Assembly: GCA_903930515.1 (NCBI GenBank)
Contig: CAIYYW010000026.1
Location: 1-9,938, forward strand
Direction: 5' to 3'
From: an uncultured delta proteobacterium
GTDB lineage: Bacteria > RBG-13-61-14 > DRUE01
Length of the DNA: 9,938 nt
Positions 1 through 6,280 of this stretch are shown one piece after another. How positions within the stretch are numbered: position 1 is the first letter of the stretch; the number at the start of each line of letters is the position of its first letter. A program made the translations under genes and the position numbers. The notes beneath the pieces were generated by a model. That model did not search any database. It was not told the origin of the DNA and saw only the letters and a list, made by a program, of their open reading frames with translations.

Positions 1-145
1 CACCGGCTGATTGGAAGACGGCTTCAGCCGGAAGCAGGTGATGTTCGCGGTTGAATGGTTCGGGCAAAAATTTCCCAAAGAAAAAGACCTCTCCCGGCTC
101 CCTTACTACATCACCCGGGCGTTGGAAGAATTGGCTGAAAAATAA
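1..145 (+). CDS. 3' end of an unidentified gene, frame disrupted near base 13
   Basis: The frame ending in TAA at 143-145 encodes a hydrophilic tail that looks like real protein, with residues such as GFSRKQVMFAVEWFGQKFP, then a DLSRLPYYI segment and a charged ALEELAEK end. In this frame a TGA lies at 8-10, so it cannot simply continue upstream. The first bases in frame 1 read HRLI. Removing one G from the GG at 13-14 would join HRLI to EDGFSRK and give one smooth reading, which suggests a one-base frameshift or an assembly error at the edge. Alternatively a 34-residue ORF starts at the ATG at 41, which has GGAAG upstream and overlaps a TGA of another frame. I do not recognise the family. The gene ends 25 bp before the convergent SDR gene. 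Confidence 0.35.
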
Positions 146-170
146 GCGCGGGTCGCGGTCTTGCTCCAAC

Positions 171-929
171 TCAGAGGCTTTTCGCGGTCATCCCTCCGTC
201 AATCACGATGGTGTTGGCGGTGATGAATGAAGATTCTTCGGAGGCCAGGAAGGCAACCACTCCGGCCACATCTTCGGGAACCCCGAGTCTTTTCATCGCA
301 ATGCCTTTGATGAATTTATCGTGCGTTTTGGGGTCCGCGATCAGGGGCGCGAGCATCTCGGTCTGGATCGGACCCGGGCAGAGCGCGTTGACCGTGCACT
401 GGAAGCGGCCGAATTCAATGGCGTTGGCGCGGGTCAGGCCGATCACCCCGGCTTTGGTCGCTCCGTAAACCGGGAGCAAACCGGACCCGCGGATGCCTTC
501 AACCGAGGATAGGTTGATGATCCGGCCCCGGCCGCTTTTCTTGAGGTGAGGCGCGCAGGCGCGGGTGACCCGCATCACTCCGACCAAGTTCACCTTGATC
601 ACCCGGTCTATTTCCGCGTCGCCGACGGATTCAATGAAAGAAGCCGAGGACACCCCGGCGTTGTTCACCAGCACATCCAATCCGCCAAACGCAAAGACGG
701 TTTCCTTGACCATCCGATCAACATCAGCCTGGACCGACACATCCGCCGCGATCGCTAAAGCCTCCCCGCCCGATTGTTTGAGCAACTGCCCGGTTTCCTC
801 CACCCGCTCCTTATTAAGGTCCGCGCACGAAACCCGGCAGCCGTCTTGCGCCAGCCTCCGCGCGATCGCCCTGCCGATTCCGCCCCCGGCCCCGGTCACC
901 AGCGCCCGAACCCCATTTAACCTCTCCAT
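171..929 (-). CDS. short-chain dehydrogenase/reductase (SDR), FabG-like
   Basis: This encodes a complete classical SDR of 252 residues, the usual length for the family, probably a cytosolic NAD(P)(H)-dependent oxidoreductase. Visible motifs are the cofactor glycine motif TGAGGGIG (12-19), an Asp at the end of beta-2 (D37, within CADLN) that generally favours NAD(H) over NADP(H), LVNNAG (87-92), the structural Asn N114, the catalytic Ser in NLSS (S141/S142), and YGATK with Y155 and K159. The CPGPIQTEM segment follows (184-192), and IDGG lies near the C-terminus. The start at 929 is chosen because GGGGAG lies 9 nt upstream. An in-frame ATG at 957-959 would add ten residues but has no ribosome binding site and falls on the candidate promoter. 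The substrate cannot be read from the sequence, and FabG-type 3-oxoacyl-ACP reduction is only one possibility. The gene stands alone, divergent from the DUF2378-like gene. Confidence 0.9.
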   Translation of the reverse strand: MERLNGVRALVTGAGGGIGRAIARRLAQDGCRVSCADLNKERVEETGQLLKQSGGEALAIAADVSVQADVDRMVKETVFAFGGLDVLVNNAGVSSASFIESVGDAEIDRVIKVNLVGVMRVTRACAPHLKKSGRGRIINLSSVEGIRGSGLLPVYGATKAGVIGLTRANAIEFGRFQCTVNALCPGPIQTEMLAPLIADPKTHDKFIKGIAMKRLGVPEDVAGVVAFLASEESSFITANTIVIDGGMTAKSL

Positions 930-938
930 CAGATTCTT

Positions 939-944
939 CTCCCC
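939..944 (-). promoter_or_regulatory. ribosome binding site deciding the SDR start
   Basis: On the minus strand the sequence reads GGGGAG, followed by nine bases and the ATG at 927-929. The alternative upstream ATG (957-959) has no purine-rich site ahead of it, so this site supports the shorter 252-residue SDR. Confidence 0.6.
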
Positions 945-959
945 GCCAATTTTTCCCAT

Positions 960-987
960 ATATTATCAGCGGGATGGAATATCGCAA
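960..987 (-). promoter_or_regulatory. candidate sigma70-type promoter for the SDR gene
   Basis: On the minus strand TTGCGA (982-987) is followed after 16 bases by TAATAT (960-965); each matches four of six consensus positions. Transcription would begin just before the ribosome binding site, leaving a leader of roughly 25 nt to the ATG at 929. The match is modest and found by eye; the location is the main support. Confidence 0.3.
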
Positions 988-1089
988 AATCAGGCGGCCG
1001 GAAAAATAATCGCGGCAACGGTTACCCCCCTTCCCGATCTTCGCGAACCCGGTTTTGAAAAAAATGGCACAAAAAATCGGGTTGAGGCG

Positions 1090-1105
1090 CCATTTATATA
1101 AATGG
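1090..1105. repeat. perfect 16-bp palindrome in the divergent promoter region
   Basis: CCATTTATATAAATGG is its own reverse complement across all 16 bases. It lies about 24 bp upstream of the candidate -35 box of the DUF2378-like gene and about 100 bp upstream of the candidate SDR promoter. The size and symmetry fit a site for a dimeric regulator, but no regulator is encoded nearby and an AT-rich palindrome can arise by chance. Confidence 0.5.
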
Positions 1106-1128
1106 GAATCAGCGCAGGTGGATGGCGT

Positions 1129-1156
1129 TTTACAAATTTCTTCTTTTATGTAATAA
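1129..1156 (+). promoter_or_regulatory. candidate sigma70-type promoter for the DUF2378-like gene
   Basis: TTTACA (1129-1134, five of six matches to the -35 consensus) is followed after 16 bases by TAATAA (1151-1156), inside an AT-rich stretch, TATGTAATAATA. The start codon lies about 28 bp further on, behind a strong AGGAGG, so the leader would be short. The -10 box is imperfect and could be shifted by one or two bases. Confidence 0.35.
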
Positions 1157-1183
1157 TACAATTGCCCATGCGAGGAGGCGAAA

Positions 1184-1735
1184 ATGGACGGAAAAGTTAA
1201 AGGCAGCGTGTTGATTGATTTTATCAAAACCATCCGGGCGGATAAAAGCGGGGTTTATCAGCGTTATCTGACCAAGGAAGATCAGGCGATTATCAACCAG
1301 CGGATTTTACCGAGCGCTTGGTATCCCTATGCTACCTTCCGGAACTGCTTCAACGCGATTTACGAGGTGCTGGCCAAGAAAAACCTGGATCTGGTCCGGC
1401 AATGGGGAAGGCTTTACGGCGCCCGGATTGTGGACGCCCTTTACAAGGGTTTGCTCAAGCAGGGTCAACCTCTGGATTATATCAAGAAGTATGAGGTTTA
1501 TATCAAGAATTTTTTTGACTTCGGCAAGATTGAGGTTGAGGAAGAGGCTCCAAACCAGGTTCTGATCCGGATGATTGATTTTGACCCGTCCTTTCCTCCC
1601 CTCTATGCCATTATGTTCGGATGGCTGGAACGAACCCTGGAGTTGTGCGGAGCCAAAAGCATCAAGTTGGAAATTGTCCGCAAAAGCTGGGAAGGCGCCC
1701 AGGATACCGCGATCCGGTTCAAGTGGCAGCTTTGA
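1184..1735 (+). CDS. conserved protein, DUF2378 (TIGR02265)/V4R-like
   Basis: This encodes a 183-residue soluble protein with no signal peptide or membrane segment. The start is well supported: AGGAGG at 1173-1178 lies 5 nt before the ATG. The layout resembles the DUF2378/TIGR02265 family, described mainly from myxobacteria and related to V4R/heme-NO-binding-like folds. It has an N-terminal KGSVLIDFI segment (6-14), ILPSAWYPY (41-49), a helical middle with LYGARIVDALYKGLL (77-91), an FDFGKIEVEE strand (111-120), and a C-terminal segment with FGWLERTLELCGAKS (145-159). V4R-like modules often bind small molecules or serve as sensory or scaffolding domains, but no ligand residues can be assigned here. 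The function is unknown and the family call rests on pattern memory. The gene is monocistronic as far as visible and converges on the transporter operon. Confidence 0.8.
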   Translation: MDGKVKGSVLIDFIKTIRADKSGVYQRYLTKEDQAIINQRILPSAWYPYATFRNCFNAIYEVLAKKNLDLVRQWGRLYGARIVDALYKGLLKQGQPLDYIKKYEVYIKNFFDFGKIEVEEEAPNQVLIRMIDFDPSFPPLYAIMFGWLERTLELCGAKSIKLEIVRKSWEGAQDTAIRFKWQL

Positions 1736-1924
1736 TCTCAGGGTAGTGTCCCAATCTTCCAGGATGGCTCTGTCCAGATCCGCGCTCTCCTTGCCGTCAT
1801 ATTCAAACGGAAAAGTCCATCTCCTTGACAGGCGGCTGACCATAATAATCAGAAAGGCATAAGTGATCCGGCAGGGATAGGCGAAAATGCGGTCGTCGGT
1901 CTTGACCGGAGAGATCATCCCGGG
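1736..1924. other. convergent intergenic spacer with an unexplained minus-strand open frame
   Basis: These 189 bp lie between the stop of the DUF2378-like gene and the stop of the oppC-type gene. I see no hairpin followed by a T-run on either strand, so no intrinsic terminator is supported. On the minus strand an ATG at 1916-1918, 6 nt after the oppC stop, opens a frame that crosses the spacer without a stop and then runs antisense to the DUF2378-like gene as far as 1307. The roughly 61 codons inside the spacer look protein-like, with FPFEYDGKESADLDRAILED, but no ribosome binding site precedes the ATG and the rest is antisense to a better-supported gene. Confidence 0.3.
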
Positions 1925-2845
1925 TTATTTGTCGCGGCCGGGGGCAAAGGCGTCGCGGAGTCCGTCCCCGAGGAAGTTGAAGGCGAGGATGGTGAGGAAG
2001 ATGGCGAGGGAGGGGAAGAGGATGAGGTGCGGGTGGAATCGGAGATGAGCGAACCCGGAGTTGGCCAGGGTACCCCAGGATGCGAGCGGGGGCTGGATGC
2101 CCAGGCCGATGAAGCTGAGGGTGCTCTCGGCCAGGATCACCGCGGGGATGCGGAAGGTGAGCGTGACGATCAGAGGCCCGAGGGTGTTGGGAAGGATGTG
2201 CTTGAACAGGATCGCGCTGGGTTTGGAACCGAGCGCGACCGCGGCCTCCACGAATTTTTCCTCCCGGATCCGGAGCACTTCTCCCCGGACCAGCCTTCCG
2301 ATATTGACCCAGCTCACCAGGCTGAGCGCGATCAGGAGGGAGAGCACTTCCGGGTTGACCAATTTGATCAGGCCGGGCAGGCCGAGGTGGAGGAAAGCAT
2401 TGGCGAGTCCTTCTCGGTCAATGGAGGCGTTGATCAGGATGATCAAGAGCAGGTCGGGAAAGGAATAAACCACATCCGCGATCCGCATCAGGAAGTTGTC
2501 AAGCTTGCCCCCGACATATCCGCTGACGGCTCCGTAAACCGTTCCCAGCAGAAGGGAGAAGAGGGTTGAGAAATAAGCCACGGCCAGGGAAATCCGGGCG
2601 CCGTAGATGATCCGGCTGAGGAGGTCTCTGCCCAACTCGTCGGTGCCGAGCCAGTATGAATGGGTGGGCCCGGACAGCATCACTTTGGTATCCTGAACTT
2701 CATATCCGAAAGGCGCGATCCCGCGGGCGAAAATGGCGACCAGGGTGATCAGGATGATGAAGCCCAGCCCGGCCATTGCCGATTTGTTTTTGCGGAGCCG
2801 GCTCAGCCCCATCTCCAGCGGGCTTTTAGACTTCAGCTTTGGCAT
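1925..2845 (-). CDS. oppC: ABC importer permease, OppC/DppC type
   Basis: This encodes a 306-residue inner-membrane subunit, the normal length for OppC/DppC proteins. It has the N-terminal cytoplasmic segment and first helix (about 25-44), then the WLGTDELGRD signature (65-74) that marks the OppC branch. Further helices lie at about 85-107, 120-140, 165-186, 223-245 and 275-295. The EAA loop that docks the ATPase is intact: EAAVALG (200-206), then an ILPN ending (217-220). The C-terminal FLGDGLRDAFAPG (291-303) is also typical. The ATG at 2843-2845 has AAGGTGA about 7 nt upstream and lies inside the end of the dehydrogenase gene. The protein should pair with the OppB-type permease in this operon. 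Substrate class (oligopeptide, dipeptide, nickel or sugar) cannot be set from the permease alone. It is the last gene of the operon, with no OppD/OppF ATPase gene after it. Confidence 0.93.
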   Translation of the reverse strand: MPKLKSKSPLEMGLSRLRKNKSAMAGLGFIILITLVAIFARGIAPFGYEVQDTKVMLSGPTHSYWLGTDELGRDLLSRIIYGARISLAVAYFSTLFSLLLGTVYGAVSGYVGGKLDNFLMRIADVVYSFPDLLLIILINASIDREGLANAFLHLGLPGLIKLVNPEVLSLLIALSLVSWVNIGRLVRGEVLRIREEKFVEAAVALGSKPSAILFKHILPNTLGPLIVTLTFRIPAVILAESTLSFIGLGIQPPLASWGTLANSGFAHLRFHPHLILFPSLAIFLTILAFNFLGDGLRDAFAPGRDK

Positions 2846-3798
2846 TGCAAGATCACCTTGAGAGAATTTTTGGAGGACGCTCGTTTAAAGGCCTCCTGAA
2901 AATCTTCCAGCTGATAAATTCCGCAGACCAGATCCGCGGGAGCAATTTTTCCCCGCTGCAAATATCGGATGGCCTTGCCGAATTCTCCGCAGCGGGACCC
3001 GATCAGATCAATCTCGTCAACCACCAATTGAGACAGGTCCAGGTTTGCCGATTGCTGGAAGGTGCTTTTGAGAACGATCGTTCCCGCCGGCCGGCAGAGC
3101 TTAAGCGCCATTTGCAAGCCGGAGGGACGGCCGGTGGCCTCAATCACCAGGTCCGGCTTTTTAAGCGGATCTATTTTCATCAGATCCTTTGCCAGCGCCG
3201 TCTTGATCCCGAGGCGGGAAAGGTGTTGGAGCTTTTCCGGATGCTTCCCGATCACCAGGAGCTTTTTGGTTTCCAGCCGGAGCGCCCTCGCGATCAATTG
3301 CGAGAGCTTGCCGTCTCCCAACAAAAACACCGACTGGTTTTTCCGGATTTTGACCTGGTCCAAAATCCTCAAACTCGCGGCTAAAGGCTCGATAAAAACC
3401 GCGTCCAGATCGGAGATGGATTTCGGGACCGGGTGAAGGTTCTCAACCGGCAAGGTCAGGTATTCGGCGAAGGCTCCGTTTCTATTGGAGATGCCGAGCA
3501 CGGTCCGGTTCGGGCAATGCCGGCTCAAGCCGGCTTTGCAGGATGCGCATTTGCCGCAGCCGAGATTGATCTCGCCGGTCACCCTTTTTCCCGGCCATTG
3601 CCCGGGGCCGACAATCACTCTCCCGATAAACTCGTGTCCGGGAATGCCGGTGAAATTCAGATAGCCCTGCAAAATTTCCAGGTCGGTGTTGCAGATTCCG
3701 GCGTAAAGCACCTGGATCAATGCTTCATTTTTTTCCGGCCGGGGGATTTTGTTCTCCCGGAGGCTCAACCTCTTTCCATCAAACCAGAGCGCATTCAT
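2833..3798 (-). CDS. zinc-dependent medium-chain alcohol dehydrogenase
   Basis: This encodes a 321-residue cytosolic oxidoreductase of the medium-chain (MDR) superfamily, slightly shorter than classical 340-370-residue alcohol dehydrogenases. The catalytic zinc ligands are visible as C36 in GICNTD, H55-E56 in GHEF, and E137 in IEPLA. The structural zinc lobe has four cysteines (C81, C84, C87, C95). The Rossmann motif is LLGDGKLSQLIA (159-170), with Ser where the third Gly of GxGxxG is usual. NAD(P)(H)-linked oxidation of an alcohol or sugar hydroxyl is expected, but the substrate is unknown. The start at 3798 overlaps the OppB-type stop as ATGA and has GAGG 5 nt upstream. Its 3' end overlaps the OppC-type gene by 13 nt. 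A soluble enzyme gene between two permease genes of one transporter is unusual and suggests a role linked to the imported substrate. Confidence 0.92.
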   Translation of the reverse strand: MNALWFDGKRLSLRENKIPRPEKNEALIQVLYAGICNTDLEILQGYLNFTGIPGHEFIGRVIVGPGQWPGKRVTGEINLGCGKCASCKAGLSRHCPNRTVLGISNRNGAFAEYLTLPVENLHPVPKSISDLDAVFIEPLAASLRILDQVKIRKNQSVFLLGDGKLSQLIARALRLETKKLLVIGKHPEKLQHLSRLGIKTALAKDLMKIDPLKKPDLVIEATGRPSGLQMALKLCRPAGTIVLKSTFQQSANLDLSQLVVDEIDLIGSRCGEFGKAIRYLQRGKIAPADLVCGIYQLEDFQEAFKRASSKNSLKVILQCQS

Positions 3799-4712
3799 CT
3801 CAGCCTCACCCTCGGGTCGAGGAAGGCGTAAGTCAGGTCCACCAGGAAATTCATCAGCACGATCAAGACCGCGTAAACAATGGTCACCGCCATAATCAGG
3901 GGATAGTCGCGGTTGCTGACCGCGGTGATGAAATACCTTCCCATCCCGGGGATGGAAAAGATTTTCTCAATCACGAACGAGCCGGTGATCAGCATCGCCA
4001 CCAAAGGACCGAGCACGGTCACCACCGGGGAGAGAGAATTCTTGAGCAGATGCCGGAACACCAGCCTGGCCCCGGAAACCCCTTTGGCCTGTACCGATTG
4101 CACGAACGGCTTGCTCAAGGTTTCCAGCAAGCTGCTGCGCGAGAGCCGGGCCAGATAGGCCGCGGGAGCGGCGGCCAGCGAACAGGCGGGCAGGATATAA
4201 TGGGTCCAATCTTCCAGCAGGGCCGGGGGCAATATTTTCAAGCGGTGCCCGAAGAAATAAATCAACAGGGTGGCGAGCACGAATCCGGGCACGGAGATGC
4301 CGAGGGTTGAGAGGAATATGCTGATCCGGTCAAAGGCCTGGTTGTGCCTGAGCGCGGAGACGATCCCGGCGGAAACCCCGAAACTCACGGCGATGACCAA
4401 GGCCCAGAAGCCTAAAAACATTGAGACCGGAAAGGTCTGCGCCAAAATGTCTTCCACCTGCCGGTTCCGGTATTTGAAGCTGGGCCCGAACTGGAGTCTG
4501 GCCAGGTCGGAGATATAAAATCCGTATTGCTTCCAGACCGGCTGGTCCAGGTGATACTTGGCCTGGATGTTCTTGAGGATTTCCGGCGGGAATTTTTTTT
4601 CCGAGTCAAACGGTCCTCCCGGGACCGAGTGCATCAGGAAGAAGGTGATGGTGGACACGGCCCAGACCACAATCAGGCCGTAGAAAATCCTGCTCAAAAC
4701 CAGCCGGGTCAT
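3795..4712 (-). CDS. oppB: ABC importer permease, OppB/DppB type
   Basis: This encodes a 305-residue polytopic inner-membrane subunit of the oligopeptide/dipeptide/nickel ABC importer class. It shows the OppB-branch features in order: first helix (about 9-29) running into HSVPGGPFD (28-36), the periplasmic region with the KYHLDQP segment (52-58), a helix at about 99-120, GISVPGF (138-144), and the ATPase-docking EAA-type loop FVQSVQAKGVSGARLVFRH (203-221). Next come GSFVIEKIFSIPGMGR (244-259) and the hallmark C-terminus LDPRVRLR (298-305). The length is normal. The ATG at 4710-4712 overlaps the binding-protein stop as ATGA and has GGGAGGG just upstream. It should form a heterodimer with the OppC-type permease encoded two genes on, beyond the dehydrogenase. 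Confidence 0.93.
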   Translation of the reverse strand: MTRLVLSRIFYGLIVVWAVSTITFFLMHSVPGGPFDSEKKFPPEILKNIQAKYHLDQPVWKQYGFYISDLARLQFGPSFKYRNRQVEDILAQTFPVSMFLGFWALVIAVSFGVSAGIVSALRHNQAFDRISIFLSTLGISVPGFVLATLLIYFFGHRLKILPPALLEDWTHYILPACSLAAAPAAYLARLSRSSLLETLSKPFVQSVQAKGVSGARLVFRHLLKNSLSPVVTVLGPLVAMLITGSFVIEKIFSIPGMGRYFITAVSNRDYPLIMAVTIVYAVLIVLMNFLVDLTYAFLDPRVRLR

Positions 4713-6280
4713 TTCCCTCCCCTGAAATCTATCCGGGCGTCTTTGAAATAAAGATGGCCCATCGCGTTGAAGTCCAAATTGTGCGCGTAAGGCTTGACCA
4801 GATAATTCACCGAATAAAAATAGAGTGGAATGAAAATGCAGGCGTCTTCCAAAATGATTTTCTGGGACTGGTGGTAAAGCTCCTGGCGCTTTTGCGGGTC
4901 CGGCTCAAAAGCGGCGCGGGTGACCAGATCGTCATACTCCTTGCTTTTGAAGCGGGTGTGGTTGTTGCCGCCCTCGGAGAGGAACACGGTGGCGAAATTA
5001 TCGGGATCGGGAAAATCAGCGTACCAGCCGAGCCTCCAGATCGCGGGCGGATCCAACTGGAGTTCTTTGAGAAAAACTTTCCATTCCATATTCCGGAGAT
5101 AGACGGTAATGCCCAGGTTGTTTTGCCATTGGGCCTGGGCGTATTCGCAGATCAATTGGTTGACATCCTGGTTGTTGAAAATCAGGGTGATCGCCGGAAG
5201 CTTCTTCGGGTCCGGGTACCCGGCTTGGGCGAGCAACTCTTTGGCCTTTTGCGGGTTGAACTCGAACCCGAGTTTGGGATTATGACCGACCAATCCGGGC
5301 GGAATAAAACTGGTGGCCGGGACCTGGTCGCCTTTGAGGATTTCCGGAAATTTGGAACGGTCAATGGACATTGCCAAGGCCCGTCGCACCAGGGGATTAT
5401 CCACCGGAGGCTTGAGCACATTGAACCCGAGGTAATAGGTTCCCAGGATCGGTTTCTGCCGATACTCGGGCGAACTCCGGTAAGAGGGGATCGCGGCCGG
5501 GGGCATCTGGCAGAGATCCAGGTCGCCGGTGTCGTAAAGGGTGAGTTCGGTGGTGCGCTCGTTCATCATATAGAAAATCACCTGGTTGATCGCGGGCTTG
5601 GGCCCGTAATAATGAGGGTTCGGCTCCAGGATCAGCTTGTATTCGTGATGCCATTTGGTCAGGATAAAAGGACCGGTGGTAAGGAGATGCTCCGGCTCCG
5701 TCCAGGAATCGGGATATTTTTCAATCAGATCCCGCCGTTCCGGAAAGGTCACCATAAAAGTGGTGATCACCGGGAAATATACCAGGGGCTGGACCAGTTC
5801 CACCTCCAAAGTACGGTCATCCAAAGCCCGGACTCCCAGTTGATTGAGATCCTTGATCGCGCCGGAATTGATCTCCCTCGCGTTCCTGACCGGGTATAGG
5901 AAATAGGCGTATTCCGCCGCGGTTTCCGGATTGACCAGCCTTTGCCAGGAATAAACAAATTCCTCCGCCAAAACCGGTTTCCCGTCCGACCATTTCGCCC
6001 CCGGCCGGAGATGGAAAATATATTTAGTCCCGTTGTCCAGGATTTCCCAGCTTTCGGCCAGGGCCGGGATGGGCTTCAGGTTTTCATCATAGCGCGTGAG
6101 TCCCTCCATCAGGTTGTCAAGCACTTCAATGGAAGCGCTGTCCGTGGTGATGCTCCAGTCGAGGGAAGGCGGCTCAGTCAACAGATTGTAGCGGACCCGG
6201 TCCCCGGGATTGCGGTTCCGTTTGACGCACCCGGCCAGGATCAGCAGGATCAGGACCGATATTTTGAAATATATTTTCAT
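4709..6280 (-). CDS. oppA: OppA-type solute-binding lipoprotein (SBP_bac_5)
   Basis: This encodes a 523-residue extracytoplasmic binding protein for the ABC importer. A lipoprotein signal peptide is visible: basic N-terminus MKIYFK, hydrophobic core, lipobox LAGC with the acylated C18. The family 5 signature region spans about 59-113: EGLTRYDENLKPIPALAESW, then YIFHLRPGAKWSDG and FVYSWQR. Later conserved parts include PVDNPLVRRALAMSIDR, SFIPPGLVG, and a C-terminal MGHLYFKDARI. These resemble OppA/MppA-type oligopeptide or murein-peptide binders more than nickel or sugar binders. Residue-level substrate specificity cannot be read. The start at 6278-6280 overlaps the upstream stop as ATGA and lacks a clear ribosome binding site, so coupling is likely. 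Both cognate permeases are encoded downstream; the ATPase is not. Confidence 0.94.
   Translation of the reverse strand: MKIYFKISVLILLILAGCVKRNRNPGDRVRYNLLTEPPSLDWSITTDSASIEVLDNLMEGLTRYDENLKPIPALAESWEILDNGTKYIFHLRPGAKWSDGKPVLAEEFVYSWQRLVNPETAAEYAYFLYPVRNAREINSGAIKDLNQLGVRALDDRTLEVELVQPLVYFPVITTFMVTFPERRDLIEKYPDSWTEPEHLLTTGPFILTKWHHEYKLILEPNPHYYGPKPAINQVIFYMMNERTTELTLYDTGDLDLCQMPPAAIPSYRSSPEYRQKPILGTYYLGFNVLKPPVDNPLVRRALAMSIDRSKFPEILKGDQVPATSFIPPGLVGHNPKLGFEFNPQKAKELLAQAGYPDPKKLPAITLIFNNQDVNQLICEYAQAQWQNNLGITVYLRNMEWKVFLKELQLDPPAIWRLGWYADFPDPDNFATVFLSEGGNNHTRFKSKEYDDLVTRAAFEPDPQKRQELYHQSQKIILEDACIFIPLYFYSVNYLVKPYAHNLDFNAMGHLYFKDARIDFRGGK

Noticed and set aside
8-34. UGA followed by a CGGC-TTCA-GCCG hairpin, as a possible selenocysteine codon with SECIS
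   Set aside because: The stem is only four pairs, the loop lacks the usual bacterial SECIS features, no selenoprotein family matches, and a single-base frameshift explains the reading better.
565-1101. Plus-strand open frame antisense to the SDR gene
   Set aside because: It is Ser/Pro/Thr-rich shadow sequence opposite an SDR with all catalytic motifs intact, and has no ribosome binding site.
1893-1916. Short inverted repeat CGGTC-TT-GACCG as a terminator for the DUF2378-like gene
   Set aside because: The loop is too tight for the full stem and no T-run follows on either strand, so an intrinsic terminator is not supported.
1307-1918. Minus-strand frame of 203 codons as a full gene
   Set aside because: About 70 percent is antisense to the DUF2378-like gene, which has a strong ribosome binding site and family-like segments. 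Only the part in the spacer is kept as a weak observation.
4754-5899. Long plus-strand open frame of 381 codons
   Set aside because: It lies wholly antisense to the binding-protein gene, whose motifs are clear. The translation is low-complexity shadow sequence rich in Gly, Val, Asp and Arg with no recognisable domain.
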